Shown: positions 38,611-48,215, counted from the first letter of the stretch. The stretch is DNA of 64,000 bases from JAURVT01 sp049059935 (GCF_049059935.1 NZ_JBMGQR010000008.1:1-64000), one strand, 5' to 3'. Notes: generated from the sequence alone by a model not told the origin. Translations and numbers: made by a program.

Positions 38611-40209
38611 TCAGTCCGGGACCGTCTCGTTGCGTCCCCACATGACGACCCACATGCCGCCGGTCAGCAGACCGAGGCCGAGGAGCAGGAACGGCAGGTC
38701 CAGGGTGCCGGCGCCGGTGTTGGGCAGGTTGGGACCGCCCTGCGGGTTGCCGACCGGCGTGACGGGCACGGCCGCGTCCTCACCGAGGGTGTTGGCGCCC
38801 ACCTGCGCCTGGGCGAGGTTGAGCACGATGCCGGGCTCGTCGGTGGCCGCGGCGCCGCCGGGCACCGGGAGGGCCGCGCCGCCGGCTGCCTTGAGCAACG
38901 TCGCCTTGAGCGCGGTCTCGCGGAAGACGCCGTCGGCCGGCGAGTCCTGCACGTTGAGCTGCAGCGACACGACCTGGTCGAGCGCGGCGAGCTGGTCGGT
39001 GAGCGGCGCCAGGCTGGTGGTGAGCTGCTTGGCGCCCGCCGAGATGGCCTCGGAGAGCGGGTCGGTGATCAGCTTGAGCGAGCCCGCGGCCTGCGCACCG
39101 GTGAGGGTGATGGGCGCGGCGTTGCCGATCGTCACCTCGACGCCGGCCTGGCCGAGCTGCGTGGTGATCTGGTCCAGCGCCTCGTCGAGCGAGTCGCTCA
39201 GCAGGGTGGGCAGGTCGGCCAGGGCCTGGGCCAGGATCGGCACGAGGTCGGTGTTGGGCGGCTGGTCGTTGATCGCCTTGCCGGTGGCCTTCTCGACCAG
39301 GGCGGCGAGGTCGACGGTGACGGTGCCCTTGCGCAGGTCGATCGCGACACCGTTGCCGGTGGCGGTCGTGGTGATCGAGTCGAGGGTCGTGGCGAGGTCG
39401 AAGCCGACCGGACGGACCTTGACGGGCGACTGGCCCTGCAGCCCGGCGAGCGTGGTGCACAGGTCCTTGGCCGGGCCGGCCGGGACCGCGTCGCAGCTGG
39501 TGGTCGAGAACTCACCGGTGGCGACGGTGTCGAGGATCGTGCGGAGCAGGTCGCCCAGCGCGGGGACGCCGATGGTGGCCTTGGCGGTGGCGAGGTCGTA
39601 GTCGCGGCACTGGGCGGGGTCGCCGAGCGTCGTGCAGGTCTCGGCGAGCTCCTGACCCTTCGTGGCGTCCAGCTGGGCGACGGCGGCGAGCCCCCGCAGC
39701 TCGAGGTCGACCTGCAGCTGGTCGGCGAGCTCGTCGGGCACGCCGTTGGTGCTGAACAGCTTCTCCAGGGACAGCTCCAGCGAGGCCGGGTACTCGTCGC
39801 TCTTGGCGGTGTTGACCGCGCCGCTGTCGGCGACGGCACCGGACGCCGCCCGCGAGGAGGCGCGGGAGGTGGCCTCGGCGTACTGGTTGGCCGCACCGAG
39901 CGTGACGAGCTGGTCGAGCGGGATGGTGAGGCCGCCGGCCTGCGACGGGAGCGCCTGGCCCAGCACGGAGCCGGACAGGTCGTTGGCCGAGACGTCGCGG
40001 GCGGTGTCGCCCGAGCGCTCGGCGGTAGCGCCGTCGAGCTTGGCGACGGTGTCGAAGCTGTTGCCGAACGCGCTGCCGGACAGGAACCGCCCCTCGGCGC
40101 GGGACGTGTCGCCGGTCGCGGCGGCCGCCATGGGGCCGAACGCCGTGACGGACACGGCGGCCAGGCCCACGACGGTGGAACAGGTCAGGACGGCGCGGCG
40201 CACACGCAT
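38611..40209 (-). CDS. LPXTG-anchored surface protein (choice-of-anchor G type)
   Basis: A 532-residue secreted protein. Residues 1-31 look like a signal peptide (RRAVLTCSTVVGLAAVSVTA ending in AAAA). The mature part has a long Ala/Thr/Asp/Leu-rich body with four Cys. The C-terminus carries LPNTG at about residue 495, a hydrophobic stretch LDLPFLLLGLGLLTGGMW, and a charged tail, the sortase signal. The body matches the choice-of-anchor G family of surface proteins; function is unknown. The ATG at 40209 is preferred because GGGAG lies about 9 bases upstream. It interrupts the lysA-hom order. Confidence 0.82.
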   Translation of the reverse strand: MRVRRAVLTCSTVVGLAAVSVTAFGPMAAAATGDTSRAEGRFLSGSAFGNSFDTVAKLDGATAERSGDTARDVSANDLSGSVLGQALPSQAGGLTIPLDQLVTLGAANQYAEATSRASSRAASGAVADSGAVNTAKSDEYPASLELSLEKLFSTNGVPDELADQLQVDLELRGLAAVAQLDATKGQELAETCTTLGDPAQCRDYDLATAKATIGVPALGDLLRTILDTVATGEFSTTSCDAVPAGPAKDLCTTLAGLQGQSPVKVRPVGFDLATTLDSITTTATGNGVAIDLRKGTVTVDLAALVEKATGKAINDQPPNTDLVPILAQALADLPTLLSDSLDEALDQITTQLGQAGVEVTIGNAAPITLTGAQAAGSLKLITDPLSEAISAGAKQLTTSLAPLTDQLAALDQVVSLQLNVQDSPADGVFRETALKATLLKAAGGAALPVPGGAAATDEPGIVLNLAQAQVGANTLGEDAAVPVTPVGNPQGGPNLPNTGAGTLDLPFLLLGLGLLTGGMWVVMWGRNETVPD

Positions 40210-40347
40210 GCTCGGGTCTCCCTCTCCCCGCACGGTGCCCGATGCGCCATGCGGTGTAACTGCATGTTACGCACGAGTATCCCCGGCGTCGAGAGGGTGG
40301 ACCTCAAGATTTCGCCGCGGGGAGGGGCGACCTCGTGGTAGTGGACC

Positions 40348-41739
40348 TCAGATCACGTCGAGCCGCATCAGGTCGTCCTCGGTCTCGCGCCGGACGATGA
40401 GGCGCGCCTCGCCGTCGCGCACGGCCACGACCGCGGCGCGGGGCACGTGGTTGTAGGTGCTCGCGAGCGAGCGGCAGTAGGCGCCGGTGCCCGGCACGGC
40501 GATCAGGTCGCCGGCCGCGACGTCGCCGGGCAGGTACTCGTCCTTGACCACGATGTCGCCCGACTCGCAGTGCTTGCCCACCACGCGGCTGAGCACGGGG
40601 GGCGCGTCGGAGCGGCGGGAGGCCAGCGTGCAGGAGAAGTCGGCGTCGTAGAGCGCGGTGCGGACGTTGTCGCTCATGCCGCCGTCGACGGCGACGTAGC
40701 GACGCGAGGCGCCGCCGTCGAGCGCGACGGTCTTGGTGGTGCCCACCTCGTAGAGCGTGAACGTGGACGGCCCGGCGATCGCGCGCCCGGGCTCGATCGA
40801 CAGGTGGGGCACGTCGACGCCGAGGGACGCGCACTCGCGTCGGACGATGCCGAGGATGCCCTCGGCCAGCACCGCGGGCGTGGAGGGGTCGTCCTGGGTG
40901 GTGTAGGCGATGCCGTAGCCGCCGCCGAGGTCCATCTCGGGGCAGACGTGGCCGAGCTCGTCGGCGATCCGGGCGTGCAGCGCGAGGACGCGACGGGCCG
41001 CCACCTCGAAGCCCGCGGTGTCGAAGATCTGCGAGCCGATGTGCGAGTGCAGGCCGCGCACCTCCACCTGCGGCGCCGCGTGCAGGCGCCTGACGGCCTC
41101 CATCGCGTCGCCACCGGTGATGGAGAAGCCGAACTTCTGGTCCTCGTGCGCGGTGGCGATGTACTCGTGGGTGTGGGCCTCGACGCCGGCCGTGACGCGC
41201 ACGAGCACGCGGGCAGTCACGCCGAGCTCGGTGGCGACGGCGACGATGCGGTCGATCTCGTCGAAGGAGTCGACGATGATGCGGCCCACCCCGACGTCGA
41301 GCGCGCGGGAGATCTCGGCGAGCGACTTGTTGTTGCCGTGCAGGGCGATGCGCGACGGCGGCACCTCGGCACGCAGCGCGACCGCCAGCTCGCCGCCGGT
41401 GCACACGTCGATCGACAGCCCCTCCTCGGCGACCCAGCGGGCGGTGGCGACGCAGAGGAACGCCTTGCTCGCGTAGTAGACGTCGACCCCCGCGAACGCG
41501 TCGCGGAACGCGCGGGCGCGCTGGCGGAAGTCGTCCTCGTCGACGACGTAGGCGGGCGTGCCGAACTCGTGGGCGATCTTCTCGACCGGCACGCCGGCGA
41601 CCTCGAGGGACTCCCCCGTCCGCACGACGTGGGCGGGCCACAGCTGCTCGACGAGCGTGTTGGGGTCCGACGGCGGCTGCAGCCAGGCCGGTCCGCGTCC
41701 GGACTGCCCGTGCAGGGCGCCGGCCTCGTGGGCGCGCAC
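40348..41739 (-). CDS. lysA: Diaminopimelate decarboxylase
   Basis: A 463-residue PLP enzyme that decarboxylates meso-diaminopimelate to lysine. The PLP Lys is in VYYASKAFLC, with HSHIGSQIFD, DLGGGYGIAY and CESGDIVVKDEYL giving the fold type III pattern. GTG 41739 is 3 bases past the argS stop, and its ribosome site lies within the argS end. The N-terminus VRAHEAGALHG is typical of actinobacterial LysA. It shares the argS transcript. Confidence 0.95.
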   Translation of the reverse strand: MRAHEAGALHGQSGRGPAWLQPPSDPNTLVEQLWPAHVVRTGESLEVAGVPVEKIAHEFGTPAYVVDEDDFRQRARAFRDAFAGVDVYYASKAFLCVATARWVAEEGLSIDVCTGGELAVALRAEVPPSRIALHGNNKSLAEISRALDVGVGRIIVDSFDEIDRIVAVATELGVTARVLVRVTAGVEAHTHEYIATAHEDQKFGFSITGGDAMEAVRRLHAAPQVEVRGLHSHIGSQIFDTAGFEVAARRVLALHARIADELGHVCPEMDLGGGYGIAYTTQDDPSTPAVLAEGILGIVRRECASLGVDVPHLSIEPGRAIAGPSTFTLYEVGTTKTVALDGGASRRYVAVDGGMSDNVRTALYDADFSCTLASRRSDAPPVLSRVVGKHCESGDIVVKDEYLPGDVAAGDLIAVPGTGAYCRSLASTYNHVPRAAVVAVRDGEARLIVRRETEDDLMRLDVI

Positions 41740-41741
41740 CC

Positions 41742-43406
41742 CTACATCCGCTCCGGCGCCGAGACGCCGAGGAGGTCGAGGCCGTTGGCCAGGACGGTGC
41801 GGGTGGCCGAGACCAGGACGAGCCGCGCCCGGTGCAGGTCGCCGGGCTCCTCGTCGCCCTGCGGCAGCACCCGACAGGCGTCGTAGAACTTGTGGAACAG
41901 CGACGCGGTGTCCTCGAGGTACCGCGCGACGCGGTGCGGCTCGCGCAGCTCGGCGGCCCGGGCGACGACGCGCGGGAACTCCGCGAGCGAGCGCAGCAGC
42001 GCACCCTCCTGCTCGGTGGAGAGCGCACCGGGGTCGAACGCGTCGAGGTCGACGACGACGCCGAGGTCGGCGGCGTTGCGCCCGATCGAGGCCATCCGCG
42101 CGTGGGCGTACTGGACGTAGAACACCGGGTTGTCGCTCGCCTGGCGCGTGATCTCCTCGACGTCGAGCGTCAGCGGGGAGTCGGCCGGGTACCGGGCGAG
42201 GGTGTAGCGCAGCGAGTCGACGCCGATGAGGTCGACGAGCTCGGTGAGCGTGACGATGGTGCCGGCCCGCTTGGACAGCTTGAGCTCGACGCCGCCCTGC
42301 ATGATCTTGACCAGCTGGCCGATGAGGACCTCGAGGTTGCGGCCGGGCTCGTCGCCGGCGCAGGCCGCCATCGACGACAGCCGTCCGACGTAGCCGTGGT
42401 GGTCGGCGCCCAGAAGGTAGATGCAGCGGTCGAAGCCGCGCTCGCGCTTGTCGACGTAGTAGGCGGCGTCCGACGCGAAGTACGTGAGCTCGCCGTTGCT
42501 GCGGCGCAGCACGCGGTCCTTGTCGTCGCCGAACGTCGTGGTGCGCATCCACAGGGCACCGTCGTCGGTGTAGAGGTGACCCTGCTTCTCCAGCACCTCC
42601 AGCGCGTGGTCGACGGCGCCGGAGTCGTGCAGGCTCCGCTCGGAGAACCAGACGTCGAAGTGGGTGCGGAACGTGGCGAGCGCCTCCTGCTGCGACGCGA
42701 GCTGCAGCGCGTAGCCCGCCTCGCGGAACGCCACCTGCTGCTCGTCGTCGGGCAGGTCGGTGATCGACGGGTCGTCGCGGACGACCTGCGCGGCGAGGTC
42801 GTCGACGTAGCCGCCCCGATAGCCGTCCTCGGGCACCTCGCGCCCGTGCGCACGCGCCATCAGGGAGGCACCGAACTTGTCCATCTGGTTGCCGCGGTCG
42901 TTGATGTAGAACTCGCGGCTGACGTCGGCCCCGGCCGCCTGGAGCACCCGGGCGATGGCGTCGCCGACGACGGCCCAGCGGGTGTGGCCCAGGTGCAGGG
43001 GACCGGTGGGGTTGGCGGAGATGAACTCGACGTCCACCTTCTCCTCGGCCAGGGTGTCGCCGCGGCCGTAGGCCTCGGCGGCGCGGACGACCTGCGCGGC
43101 GACCTCGCCCTGCGCCCCGGCCTCGACCCGGATGTTGAGGAAGCCGGGACCGGCGATCTCCGCGCTCGCGACGCCCTCGACCTCGGCCAGGCGGGTGGCG
43201 ATGCGCTGGGCCAGCTCGCGCGGGTCGGCACCGGCCTTCTTGCCCAGCTGGAGCGCCACGTTGGTGGCGTAGTCGCCGTGCTCGCGCACCTTGGGGCGCT
43301 CGACGACGACCCGCGTCGGCACACCGTCGGGAAGGGTCAACGAACCGTCGGCCACGAGGGCGTCGAGGACCGCGACGACGGCCTCGGAGAGCTGCTGGGG
43401 AGTCAC
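41742..43406 (-). CDS. argS: Arginyl-tRNA synthetase
   Basis: A 554-residue class I synthetase. HIGH appears as ANPTGPLHLGHTRWA (about residues 130-144) and the KMSKS equivalent as LKLSKRAGTIV. The C-terminal anticodon-binding domain ends LLGVSAPERM. The N-terminal Arg-specific domain is present. Its start overlaps the response-regulator stop by four bases (GTGA). The tRNA-Arg(CCG) gene, a possible substrate, is 476 bases from its start. Confidence 0.97.
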   Translation of the reverse strand: MTPQQLSEAVVAVLDALVADGSLTLPDGVPTRVVVERPKVREHGDYATNVALQLGKKAGADPRELAQRIATRLAEVEGVASAEIAGPGFLNIRVEAGAQGEVAAQVVRAAEAYGRGDTLAEEKVDVEFISANPTGPLHLGHTRWAVVGDAIARVLQAAGADVSREFYINDRGNQMDKFGASLMARAHGREVPEDGYRGGYVDDLAAQVVRDDPSITDLPDDEQQVAFREAGYALQLASQQEALATFRTHFDVWFSERSLHDSGAVDHALEVLEKQGHLYTDDGALWMRTTTFGDDKDRVLRRSNGELTYFASDAAYYVDKRERGFDRCIYLLGADHHGYVGRLSSMAACAGDEPGRNLEVLIGQLVKIMQGGVELKLSKRAGTIVTLTELVDLIGVDSLRYTLARYPADSPLTLDVEEITRQASDNPVFYVQYAHARMASIGRNAADLGVVVDLDAFDPGALSTEQEGALLRSLAEFPRVVARAAELREPHRVARYLEDTASLFHKFYDACRVLPQGDEEPGDLHRARLVLVSATRTVLANGLDLLGVSAPERM

Positions 43407-43813
43407 CCGTCCAGCGTATCGGTCGGCCCGGACGCCGCGACGCGCCGGACGGTCTCCACCAGCTCGTCGGGGTCGAAGGGCTTGACGACGTATGCGTCGA
43501 CCCCCGCGTCCCAGCCGCGCTTGATGTCGGCGGCCTGCGCCTGCGTGGAGACCATGACGATCGGCGTGCGACCGACCTCGGGGTCGGCCCGCAGCGCCGC
43601 CACGGTCGCGAACCCGTCCAGGCGCGGCATCACGACGTCGATGGTGATGACGTCGGGACGCACGCGGTGGACGACGTCGAGGCAGTCCTGCCCGTCGACG
43701 GCCTCGACGACCTCGAAGCCCTCGAGCTCGAGGTTCGTGCGGATCAGCATCCGGATCGAGGCGGTGTCGTCGACGACGAGGACGAGAGGTCCGTCGGGGG
43801 GTGCGGTGGCCAC
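43403..43813 (-). CDS. Single-domain response regulator (CheY-like)
   Basis: A 136-residue receiver domain without an output domain. The acidic pair is at residues 15-16 (VLVVDDTASI), the phospho-acceptor Asp is at about 59 (ITIDVVMPRLDG), and the conserved Lys is at about 111 (YVVKPF). A Thr/Ser at the fifth strand is in VMVSTQ. No kinase adjoins it. It is the first gene of the argS-lysA transcript, so it may sense or time expression of that operon, but no target is visible. Confidence 0.85.
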   Translation of the reverse strand: MATAPPDGPLVLVVDDTASIRMLIRTNLELEGFEVVEAVDGQDCLDVVHRVRPDVITIDVVMPRLDGFATVAALRADPEVGRTPIVMVSTQAQAADIKRGWDAGVDAYVVKPFDPDELVETVRRVAASGPTDTLDG

Positions 43814-43881
43814 CCCGTGAAGATAGTGCCCGTCGGGAGCAGCGCGCCCGCCGTGGGATACGGTTGGCGACGCCCCACCGA

Positions 43882-43953
43882 GCCCCCGTAGCTCAGGGGA
43901 TAGAGCACCGCCCTCCGGAGGCGGGAGCGTAGGTTCGAATCCTACCGGGGGCA
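43882..43953 (+). tRNA. tRNA-Arg (anticodon CCG)
   Basis: A 72-base cloverleaf with encoded CCA at 43954-43956. The acceptor arms are GCCCCCG and CGGGGGC, the anticodon loop is CTCCGGA (anticodon CCG), and the T arm is GTAGG-TTCGAAT-CCTAC. Anticodon CCG reads the CGG Arg codon. It lies between argS and kgd. Confidence 0.97.
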
Positions 43954-44080
43954 CCACCTGTCCTTCTCGGGACGCGCTGTCCGGAGTGTCCACTCCGCGG
44001 GTTCCATCCCGGTCGGAGCGGTATCGGGTGATGCGCCTCACCTGCTGCGATGCGGAATGGAATGGTCGCGGCGCGGGGTC

Positions 44081-44086
44081 TAGTCT
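44081..44086 (+). promoter_or_regulatory. -10 element of kgd
   Basis: TAGTCT fits TANNNT and lies 51 bases before the chosen kgd start. Its position makes an upstream in-frame start at 44050 unlikely. A good -35 was not seen. Confidence 0.5.
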
Positions 44087-44136
44087 TGTTCCACACCCCA
44101 CCCACCCGCGTGCCGGCGGAGTCGGCCACGCGGAGA

Positions 44137-47100
44137 ATGATCGAACCGGAAGAGGCGATCGACGCCGTGCCCGAGTCCTCGCACGACAGCTCCCACCCAG
44201 ACTTCGGCCCCAACGCGTGGCTGGTCGAAGAGAAGCGCGAGCAGTACGAGTCCGACCCTCGTCAGCTCGACGCGAGCTGGATCGCCTACTTCGAGGGTGA
44301 CGGTGCCGCCGCGACGACCGCTCCCTCGGGCAACGGCACCTCCGCGCCCGCCGCCTCGAACGGCGCGTCCGCGAAGTCGGCGCCGTCCACCGCTGAGTCG
44401 ACGCCCGCCCCCGCCCAGGCGTCGGCCCCGGTCGCCAAGGCCACCCCGGCCGAGCACCTGCCCGACAGCGCCGGGTCGCCCGAGACGACCTCCACCGACG
44501 CCCCGCGCGCGTCGGCCGAGCGCGCCGTCGCCGAGAGCGCGGCACAGGGCGGCAAGACACCGTCCGCCGCCAAGCCGTCGCCCGTCGAGCAGCCGGCCGC
44601 CAAGAGCGACAAGCCCGCCCCGGCGGCGCCCAAGAAGGCCGCCGCCACCAAGGCACCCGCCGAGGAGGAGGACGACCCCAACGCGGTCGAGAAGGTCAAG
44701 CTCCGCGGCGCCTCGGCGCGCACCGCGCAGAACATGGACGTCAGCCTCACGGTGCCCACCGCCACGAGCGTCCGCTCGGTGCCGGTCAAGCTGCTGATCG
44801 ACAACCGCATCGTCATCAACAACCACCTCGCCCGCGCCCGCGGCGGCAAGGTCTCGTTCACCCACATCATCGGGTTCGCGATCGTCCGCGCGCTGCGCGA
44901 GCTGCCCGAGATGAACATCGGGTACGAGGAGGTCGACGGCAAGCCCACGATGCTGCGCCCGGCGCACGTCAACCTCGGGCTCGCGATCGACCTGCCCAAG
45001 CCCGACGGCACCCGCCAGCTGCTCGTGCCGTCGATCAAGCGCGCCGAGACGATGGACTTCGCCGGCTTCTGGAGCGCCTACGAGCAGATGGTCGTCAAGG
45101 CGCGCGAGGGCAAGCTCGGCGTCACCGACTTCCAGGGCACCACCGTCAGCCTCACCAACCCCGGCACCATCGGCACCAACCACTCGGTGCCGCGCCTGAT
45201 GTCGGGCCAGGGCGCGATCGTCGGCGTCGGCTCGATGGACTACCCCTCGGAGTTCCAGGGCGCCTCGGAGCACACCATCGCGCAGATGGCCGTGTCGAAG
45301 ATGATGACGCTGACCTCCACCTACGACCACCGCGTCATCCAGGGCGCGCTGTCGGGCGAGTTCCTCAAGCGCGTCCACGGGCTGCTGCTCGGCGAGGACG
45401 GCTTCTACGACGAGATCTTCGAGTCGCTGAAGATCCCCTACGGCCCCATCCGCTGGGCCCGCGACATCGCCGTCAACCACGACGACGAGGTGCACAAGCA
45501 GTCGCGCGTGCTCGAGCTGATCCACGCCTTCCGCGTGCGCGGCCACCTGATGGCCGACACCAACCCGCTCGACCACTCCCCCCGCACCCACCCCGACCTC
45601 GAGACCTCCAGCCACGACCTCACGCTGTGGGACCTCGAGCGCGAGTTCGCCACGGGCTCCTTCGGCGGCGGTCGCCGGTTCATGAAGCTGCGCGAGATCC
45701 TCGGGATCCTGCGCGACTCGTACTCGCGCACCATCGGCGTCGAGTACATGCACATGCAGGACCCCGCCGAGCGCGAGTGGCTGCAGGAGCGCGTCGAGCA
45801 GAAGCACACCAAGCCGCCCCGCGAGGAGCAGCTGCGCATCCTGCACAAGCTGAACCAGGCCGAGGCGTTCGAGTCGTTCCTGCAGACCAAGTTCGTCGGG
45901 CAGAAGCGCTTCAGCCTCGAGGGCGGCGAGACCACCATCCCGCTGCTCGACGAGATCTGCGAGGCCGCCGCGTCCGCCGGGCTCGACGAGGTCTGCATCG
46001 GCATGGCCCACCGCGGCCGCCTGAACGTCCTGGTCAACATCGCCGGCAAGAACCCCGGCCAGGTGTTCCGCGAGTTCGAGGGCAACATCGACCCCCGCAC
46101 CATCCAGGGCTCGGGCGACGTCAAGTACCACCTGGGCGTCGAGGGCGAGTTCACCTCGGGCAGCGGCGACAAGCTCAAGGTGTCGGTGGCGGCCAACCCG
46201 TCGCACCTCGAGACCGTCGACCCCGTGCTCGAGGGCATCGCCCGCGCCAAGCAGGACATCCTCGACCGCGGCGACGAGTTCCCCGTCCTCCCCGTGCTCG
46301 TGCACGGTGACGCGGCCTTCGCCGGGCAGGGCGTCGTGGCCGAGACGCTCAACCTCTCGCAGCTGCGCGGCTACCGCACCGGCGGCACCATCCACGTCAT
46401 CGTCAACAACCAGGTCGGGTTCACCACGTCGCCGTCGGCCTCGCGGTCGTCCACGTACTGCACCGACGTCGCGCGGATGATCCAGGCGCCGATCTTCCAC
46501 GTCAACGGCGACGACCCCGAGGCTTGCATCCGCATCGCGCGCCTCGCCTACGAGTACCGCGAGCAGTTCAACAAGGACGTCGTCATCGACCTCGTCTGCT
46601 ACCGCCGCCGCGGCCACAACGAGGGCGACGACCCCAGCTTCACCCAGCCGCTGATGTACGACGTCATCGAGACCAAGCGCTCGGTGCGCAAGCTGTACAC
46701 CGAGGCGCTCGTCGGTCGTGGCGACATCACGATGGAGGAGGCCGAGGGCGCGCTCAAGGACTACCAGGCGCAGCTGCAGCGGGTCTTCGAGGACGCCGAC
46801 ACCGCCAAGCAGCCGGTGTACCAGACCATCCCGGACTACCCCGAGAAGCCGCACGACGAGCTGTCGACGGCGATCACGCCCGAGGTGCTCAAGGCCGTCT
46901 CGGACTCGTACACGAACATCCCCGACGGGTTCGCGGTGCACCCCAAGGTGCTGCCGCAGCTGCAGCGTCGCGCGCAGTCCATCACCGCCGGCCCGATCGA
47001 CTGGGGCACCGGCGAGATCCTCGCGCTGGGCTCGCTCGTGCTAGACGGCCGCCCGGTGCGGTTCGCCGGCCAGGACTCGCGTCGCGGCACGTTCTCGCAG

Positions 47101-48021
47101 CGGTTCGCCACCGTCATCGACCGGCACGACGGCAAGGAGTGGACGCCGCTGACCAACGTCAGCCAGGACCAGGCGCCGTTCCACATCTACGACTCGCTGC
47201 TCAGCGAGTACGCCGCGCTCGGCTTCGAGTACGGGTACTCGGTGGCCCGCCCCGAGGCGCTCGTGCTCTGGGAGGCCCAGTTCGGCGACTTCGTCAACGG
47301 TGCCCAGTCGATCATCGACGAGTACATCTCGGCCGGTGAGGGCAAGTGGAACCAGAAGTCCGGCGTCGTGCTGCTGCTGCCGCACGGCTACGAGGGTCAG
47401 GGCCCCGACCACTCGTCGGCCCGCATCGAGCGCTTCCTGACCCTCGCCGCGGACGACCAGATGACGATCGCCCAGCCGTCGACGCCCGCGTCGCACTTCC
47501 ACCTGCTGCGCCGTCAGGCCCTGCAGACCGAGCACCGTCCGCTGATCGTGTTCACGCCCAAGCAGCTGCTGCGCCTCAAGGCGGCGGTCTCGCAGCCCGA
47601 CGACTTCACCCACGGCGAGTTCCGTCCGGTGATCGGCGACGACACGGTCGATCCCACCGAGGTCGAGCGCGTGCTGCTGTGCAGCGGCCGGATCACCTAC
47701 GACCTGCTCGCCGAGCGCGCCAAGGTCGAGGAGGGCTCCTCGCGCACCGCGATCGTGCGGCTCGAGCAGCTCTACCCGCACCCGGTGGAGGAGCTCAAGG
47801 CCGAGCTGGGGCGCTACACCAACGCCCGCGAGGTCCGCTGGGTTCAGGACGAGCCGGCGAACCAGGGCCCCTGGCCCCACCTGGCGCTGAACGTGCTCCC
47901 GGTGGTCGGCGACCTGCCGTTCTCGCGCGTCTCGCGCGACGCCTCGGCCGCCCCGTCGGTCGGGCAGCACAAGCGTCACGTGGAGGAGAACAAGTCGTTG
48001 ATGCAGCAGGCGTTCGACTGA
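44137..48021 (+). CDS. kgd: Multifunctional 2-oxoglutarate decarboxylase/dehydrogenase (Kgd)
   Basis: A 1294-residue fusion. The N-terminus has FGPNAWLVEEKREQYESD, the E1o-like start segment, followed by an Ala/Pro/Thr linker to about residue 190. About 190-420 is an acyltransferase domain with the catalytic STYDHRVIQGALSGEFL. The rest is the thiamine-diphosphate E1 part, with MAHRGRLNVLVNI, GDAAFAGQG and VIVNNQVGFTTSPSASRS. It converts 2-oxoglutarate to succinate semialdehyde, 2-hydroxy-3-oxoadipate or, with E2/E3, succinyl-CoA. The start at 44137 is uncertain; GTG 44167 is an alternative. Confidence 0.96.
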   Translation: MIEPEEAIDAVPESSHDSSHPDFGPNAWLVEEKREQYESDPRQLDASWIAYFEGDGAAATTAPSGNGTSAPAASNGASAKSAPSTAESTPAPAQASAPVAKATPAEHLPDSAGSPETTSTDAPRASAERAVAESAAQGGKTPSAAKPSPVEQPAAKSDKPAPAAPKKAAATKAPAEEEDDPNAVEKVKLRGASARTAQNMDVSLTVPTATSVRSVPVKLLIDNRIVINNHLARARGGKVSFTHIIGFAIVRALRELPEMNIGYEEVDGKPTMLRPAHVNLGLAIDLPKPDGTRQLLVPSIKRAETMDFAGFWSAYEQMVVKAREGKLGVTDFQGTTVSLTNPGTIGTNHSVPRLMSGQGAIVGVGSMDYPSEFQGASEHTIAQMAVSKMMTLTSTYDHRVIQGALSGEFLKRVHGLLLGEDGFYDEIFESLKIPYGPIRWARDIAVNHDDEVHKQSRVLELIHAFRVRGHLMADTNPLDHSPRTHPDLETSSHDLTLWDLEREFATGSFGGGRRFMKLREILGILRDSYSRTIGVEYMHMQDPAEREWLQERVEQKHTKPPREEQLRILHKLNQAEAFESFLQTKFVGQKRFSLEGGETTIPLLDEICEAAASAGLDEVCIGMAHRGRLNVLVNIAGKNPGQVFREFEGNIDPRTIQGSGDVKYHLGVEGEFTSGSGDKLKVSVAANPSHLETVDPVLEGIARAKQDILDRGDEFPVLPVLVHGDAAFAGQGVVAETLNLSQLRGYRTGGTIHVIVNNQVGFTTSPSASRSSTYCTDVARMIQAPIFHVNGDDPEACIRIARLAYEYREQFNKDVVIDLVCYRRRGHNEGDDPSFTQPLMYDVIETKRSVRKLYTEALVGRGDITMEEAEGALKDYQAQLQRVFEDADTAKQPVYQTIPDYPEKPHDELSTAITPEVLKAVSDSYTNIPDGFAVHPKVLPQLQRRAQSITAGPIDWGTGEILALGSLVLDGRPVRFAGQDSRRGTFSQRFATVIDRHDGKEWTPLTNVSQDQAPFHIYDSLLSEYAALGFEYGYSVARPEALVLWEAQFGDFVNGAQSIIDEYISAGEGKWNQKSGVVLLLPHGYEGQGPDHSSARIERFLTLAADDQMTIAQPSTPASHFHLLRRQALQTEHRPLIVFTPKQLLRLKAAVSQPDDFTHGEFRPVIGDDTVDPTEVERVLLCSGRITYDLLAERAKVEEGSSRTAIVRLEQLYPHPVEELKAELGRYTNAREVRWVQDEPANQGPWPHLALNVLPVVGDLPFSRVSRDASAAPSVGQHKRHVEENKSLMQQAFD

Positions 48022-48022
48022 C

Positions 48023-48205
48023 GTGTACTTCACCGACCGCGGCATCGAGGAGCTGGCCGCCAGGCGGGGCGAGGAGGACGTCAGCCTCGCCTGGGTGGCC
48101 GAGCGGCTCACCGAGTTCGTCGACCTGAACCCCGAGTTCGAGGTGCCCGTCGAGCGGCTGGCCACCTGGCTCGCGCGGCTCGACGACGACCTCGACGACG
48201 ACTGA
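48023..48205 (+). CDS. Small conserved DUF6104-type protein
   Basis: A 60-residue protein beginning at GTG 48023, 1 base after the kgd stop. It is acidic at the C-terminus (DDDLDDD) and starts YFTDRGIEELAARRG, the pattern of DUF6104, a small family recurrently found downstream of kgd-like genes in actinobacteria. The tight spacing suggests co-transcription with kgd. Possible roles in Kgd assembly or regulation are speculation. Confidence 0.65.
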   Translation: MYFTDRGIEELAARRGEEDVSLAWVAERLTEFVDLNPEFEVPVERLATWLARLDDDLDDD

Positions 48206-48215
48206 CCCTGCGCGC

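Noticed and set aside
44050..44136. Upstream start for kgd
   Set aside because: The TAGTCT -10 element at 44081-44086 lies downstream of that start, so it would not be in the mRNA.
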